9,284 nucleotides of DNA from an uncultured bacterium. GTDB lineage: Bacteria; Bacillota_I; Bacilli_A; RF39; UBA660. The translations under genes were made by a program, and so were the position numbers. Positions within the stretch are counted from its first letter, which is position 1. Every line of letters begins with the position of its first letter. The notes beneath the pieces are model-generated. The model saw only the letters and a program-made list of their open reading frames with translations, did no database searches and was not told where the DNA came from. The stretch spans positions 1-9,284 of the forward strand of contig CASEKZ010000030.1 in the NCBI GenBank assembly GCA_949288625.1, in the 5' to 3' direction. Positions 6,756 to 9,284 of the stretch are shown piece after piece.

Positions 6756-8987
6756 ATGGATGCATGGAAAGAATTTAAAGGTGAAAGCTGGAAACAAACA
6801 ATTGATGTTAAACAGTTTATATTAGATAACTATACCGAATATAAAGGTGACGAAAGTTTTTTAGTAGGTCCTACAGAAAAAACAAAAAGATTAAATGATA
6901 AATATAATAAAATGTCAAAGATAGAAATAGAAAAAGGAATATACGATGTTGATACAAAAACAGTATCAGGAATAAATAATTATAAACCTGGATACTTAAT
7001 TAAAGAAGACGAAGTAATCGTAGGCTTTCAAACTGATGAACCACTTAAAAGAATAACAAATGCTTTTGGGGGAATGCGCATGGCAAAACAAGCACTAGAA
7101 GCATATGGTTATGAAATAAATGAAGAGTTTGCAAAAAGATTTGAATATAGAAAGACCCATAACGAAGGCGTTTTTGATGCATACACATCAGACATAAGAA
7201 AAGCAAGACACGCAGGGCTTTTAACCGGGCTTCCTGATGCATATGGAAGAGGAAGAATTATTGGCGATTATAGAAGAATTGCTCTTTATGGTATTGATTT
7301 TTTAGTAGATCAAAAAAAGAAGGACCTGCTAGATTTGGAAAAAGAAGAACTAAACGAAGAAATGATTCGTTTAAGAGAAGAAGTATCAGAACAAATTAAA
7401 GCTCTAGGCGAAATAAAACAGATGGCTAAAAGTTATGGTTTTGACATATCTATGCCAGCATCAAACGCTAAAGAAGCAACGCAGTGGTTATATTTTGGAT
7501 ATTTAGCTGCTATAAAAGAAAATAATGGTGCTGCGATGAGTTTGGGTAGAACTTCTACTTTCTTAGACATATACTTTCAAAGGGATCTTAAAAATGGTAA
7601 TCTAACAGAAAGTGAAGCTCAAGAAATAATTGATCAATTTATCATGAAACTTAGAATGGCAAGGCATTTAAGAACTCCTGAATATAACGAATTGTTTGCT
7701 GGAGACCCAACATGGGTAACAGAAAGTATTGGTGGAATTAGTGAAGATGGAAAATCACTTGTTACTAAAAATTCATTTAGATACTTACATACCCTATACA
7801 ATTTAGGTTCTTCTCCAGAGCCTAATCTAACTGTTTTATGGAGTGATAAATTACCGGAAAACTTTAAAAAATATTGTGCAAAAGTATCAATTGACACGGA
7901 TGCTATTCAGTATGAATCAGATGAATTAATGAGACCTATTCACGGATGCGATTATGCAATTGCATGCTGTGTTTCTGCTATGACGGTTGGCAAACAAATG
8001 CAATTTTTTGGAGCTAGATGTAACTTAGCTAAAACTTTACTTTATGCTATTAATGGCGGATATGATGAAATAAAAAAAGAACTTATCGTATCAGGTTTAG
8101 ATAAAATAACCGATGAATACCTAGATTATAAAATCGTTAGAAAAGCATATTCAAAAGCGATGAAAAAAATTGCAAAAACATACGTTGATGCAATGAACAT
8201 AATTCACTTTATGCATGATAAATACGCTTATGAAAAAGGTCAAATGGCACTTCATGATACTAAGGTTGAGCGTTTAATGGCGTTTGGTATCGCCGGATTT
8301 TCAGTTGCAATTGACTCACTTTCTGCTATAAAGTTTGCAAAGGTAAAGCCAATAAGAGATGAAAATGGTATTGCCGTTGATTTTGAAGTTGAAGGAGATT
8401 TTCCTAAATATGGTAATGATGATGATCGTGTTGACCTATTAGGAAAAGAACTTTTAGAAGAGTTTTATAACGACTTAAAAGAACATCCGGCATACCGCGG
8501 TGCAAAACACACGTTATCTGTTCTAACAATAACTTCAAACGTAATGTATGGTAAAAAAACCGGTTCTACTCCAGACGGAAGAAAAAAAGGAGTAGCATTT
8601 GCACCTGGTGCTAACCCAATGCACAAAAGAGATGCATCTGGTGCTCTTGCATCACTTAACTCGGTTGCTAAAATGCCATACACCAACTGCTGTGAAGATG
8701 GTATTTCAAATACGTTTTCTATCGTTCCAAGTGCTTTAGGTCACTCAAAAGATGAACAAATAGAAAACTTAGTAAACGTTCTTGACGGATACTTTGAAAA
8801 AGGTGCCCATCATATAAATGTTAACGTACTTAATAGAGAAATGTTAATCGACGCGATGAATAACCCTGGTAAATATCCTACTTTAACTATTAGAGTATCT
8901 GGTTATGCTGTTTTGTTTGATAAGTTATCATTAGAACACAAAAAAGAAGTAATCGCACGTACGTTCCATGAAAAATTAGGATGTTAA
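6756..8987 (+). CDS. pflB: Formate C-acetyltransferase (pyruvate formate-lyase)
   Basis: This cytoplasmic glycyl-radical enzyme converts pyruvate and CoA to acetyl-CoA and formate in anaerobic fermentation. At 743 residues it is full length for the family (about 740-760). The active-site pair C404-C405 sits in DYAIACCVSAM (399-409), followed by the diagnostic GKQMQFFGAR (412-421). The radical-bearing glycine is G716 in RVSGYAV (713-719), within the C-terminal glycyl-radical domain (about 610-743). YKPGYLI (76-82) and FGGMRM (104-109) are further PFL hallmarks. These motifs separate it from the related glycerol or choline lyases. A strong ribosome binding site fixes the start. The enzyme needs the radical-SAM activase PflA, normally encoded beside it; here a second IS begins 26 bp after the stop and no activase is in view. 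No terminator of its own precedes the IS hairpin. Confidence 0.97.
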   Translation: MDAWKEFKGESWKQTIDVKQFILDNYTEYKGDESFLVGPTEKTKRLNDKYNKMSKIEIEKGIYDVDTKTVSGINNYKPGYLIKEDEVIVGFQTDEPLKRITNAFGGMRMAKQALEAYGYEINEEFAKRFEYRKTHNEGVFDAYTSDIRKARHAGLLTGLPDAYGRGRIIGDYRRIALYGIDFLVDQKKKDLLDLEKEELNEEMIRLREEVSEQIKALGEIKQMAKSYGFDISMPASNAKEATQWLYFGYLAAIKENNGAAMSLGRTSTFLDIYFQRDLKNGNLTESEAQEIIDQFIMKLRMARHLRTPEYNELFAGDPTWVTESIGGISEDGKSLVTKNSFRYLHTLYNLGSSPEPNLTVLWSDKLPENFKKYCAKVSIDTDAIQYESDELMRPIHGCDYAIACCVSAMTVGKQMQFFGARCNLAKTLLYAINGGYDEIKKELIVSGLDKITDEYLDYKIVRKAYSKAMKKIAKTYVDAMNIIHFMHDKYAYEKGQMALHDTKVERLMAFGIAGFSVAIDSLSAIKFAKVKPIRDENGIAVDFEVEGDFPKYGNDDDRVDLLGKELLEEFYNDLKEHPAYRGAKHTLSVLTITSNVMYGKKTGSTPDGRKKGVAFAPGANPMHKRDASGALASLNSVAKMPYTNCCEDGISNTFSIVPSALGHSKDEQIENLVNVLDGYFEKGAHHINVNVLNREMLIDAMNNPGKYPTLTIRVSGYAVLFDKLSLEHKKEVIARTFHEKLGC

Positions 8988-9013
8988 AAAATTAAAGTGT
9001 AGGATTTTTGATA

Positions 9014-9033
9014 TGAACCCCGTTTCTTGGACA
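9014..9033 (+). repeat. Probable left terminal inverted repeat of the right IS
   Basis: TGAACCCCGTTTCTTGGACA fits the usual end pattern of IS150-like elements (TG start, CCCC block, TTGGACA). The matching right repeat is outside the window, so this rests on recalled family pattern and position upstream of OrfA. Confidence 0.5.
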
Positions 9034-9051
9034 TAAAGAAACGAGGTTTTT
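9018..9051 (+). terminator. Hairpin at the IS left end: terminator-like, covers the transposase ribosome binding site
   Basis: CGTTTCTT (9021-9028) pairs with AAGAAACG (9036-9043) around a 7-nt loop. After one C-A mismatch the stem continues with C9018-C9019 and G9045-G9046. A run of five T's (9047-9051) follows, so transcripts leaving pflB could end here. The 3' arm contains GAGG (9043-9046), the only candidate ribosome binding site for the OrfA ATG at 9055. A transcript entering from pflB would therefore hide that site even if it did not terminate. Confidence 0.65.
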
Positions 9052-9054
9052 ATT

Positions 9055-9284
9055 ATGAGTAAATTAAGTTATGAGGATAAAATAAATTTATATGATGAAA
9101 GAAAAAAAGGTTGTTCCATGGTAACGTTATCGAAAAAATATAATATTGCTGTGCATGGAGTTCAATATTTATGTTGTTTAATTGATAAACATGGTATTGA
9201 TATATTGAGAACTACAAAAAATAGATATTATCCTGTCTATGTAAAACAAAATGCAATAGATAGAGTATTAATTAATAATGAATC
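9055..9284 (+). CDS. IS3-family transposase OrfA, N-terminal part (3' end cut by window edge)
   Basis: The frame runs open from ATG 9055 to the window end, 76 residues. Residues about 3-45 (KLSYEDKINLYDERKKG, then TLSKKYNI and VQYLCCLID) form a helix-turn-helix of the kind that opens IS150-type OrfA proteins. KNRYYPVYVKQNAIDRVL at 55-72 looks like the start of the second helix-turn-helix. It would bind the IS ends and supply the N-terminal half of a frameshifted transposase. GAGG at 9043-9046 lies 8 nt before the ATG but is inside the hairpin's 3' arm. Completeness of the gene cannot be judged here. Confidence 0.8.
   Translation, partial: MSKLSYEDKINLYDERKKGCSMVTLSKKYNIAVHGVQYLCCLIDKHGIDILRTTKNRYYPVYVKQNAIDRVLINNE

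Larger units (their letters stand above)
9014..9284 (+). mobile_element. Second IS3-family (IS150-like) insertion sequence, left end only
   Basis: The left end is placed at 9014. TGAACCCCGTTTCTTGGACA there starts with TG and has the CCCC...TTGGACA pattern seen at ends of IS150-group elements. An OrfA with an N-terminal helix-turn-helix starts 41 bp further on. The rest of the element lies beyond the window. It is in the same orientation as pflB and begins 26 bp after its stop. Its OrfA does not resemble the visible part of the left-hand element, so they are different ISs. The boundary is inferred: another TG, at 8998, is possible. Confidence 0.75.

Noticed and set aside
1..9284. Composite transposon: two IS3-family elements in the same orientation flanking herA-like, ABC and pflB genes
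   Set aside because: The visible ends and OrfA regions are different in type and sequence, so they are unlikely to mobilise the interval together; both also run off the window.

Overview
The window comes from a low-GC bacterium using the ordinary bacterial code. Every tryptophan codon in the long genes is TGG and no TGA occurs inside them. Strong AAGGAGG-type ribosome binding sites, TTGACA/TATAAT promoters and hairpin-plus-T-run terminators point to a Bacillota or related low-GC lineage. A pyruvate formate-lyase gene indicates fermentative, anaerobic metabolism. This lineage call is inference; there is no rRNA or other phylogenetic marker here.

Layout. (1) 1-1160: the right-hand part of an IS3-family insertion sequence, with the end of OrfA, a -1 frameshift site, a full OrfB transposase, and a probable right end at 1160. 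(2) 1285-3264, minus strand: a HerA/DUF87-type P-loop ATPase with an acidic N-terminal tail, its own promoter, and a terminator starting inside its stop codon. (3) 3400-6650, plus strand: a two-gene operon for an ABC exporter-type complex, an ATPase with a degenerate signature motif and an 852-residue FtsX/MacB-type permease overlapping it by 7 bp, transcribed divergently from the ATPase gene. (4) 6675-6726: a long perfect terminator hairpin whose 3' arm contains the -35 box of the next promoter. (5) 6756-8987: pflB, complete, with active-site Cys-Cys and C-terminal glycyl-radical motif. (6) 9014-9284: the left end of a second, different IS3-family element (IS150-like) inserted 26 bp after pflB, with the start of its OrfA running off the window.

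No stretch over 300 bases lacks a gene. The 1161-1255 spacer holds nothing I can name beyond AT-rich sequence. No tRNA, rRNA, riboswitch or CRISPR array was seen.

How the genes work together: the ABC ATPase and permease clearly form one complex. The HerA-like ATPase, the ABC system and pflB look like three separate transcription units with no obvious shared pathway. The two insertion sequences mark this as a remodelled chromosomal stretch. I found no convincing new multi-gene system. The items most worth a second look are the altered ABC signature motif, the solitary HerA with an acidic tail, the hairpin at the right-hand IS that both resembles a terminator and covers the transposase ribosome binding site, and the absence of a pyruvate formate-lyase activase next to pflB.
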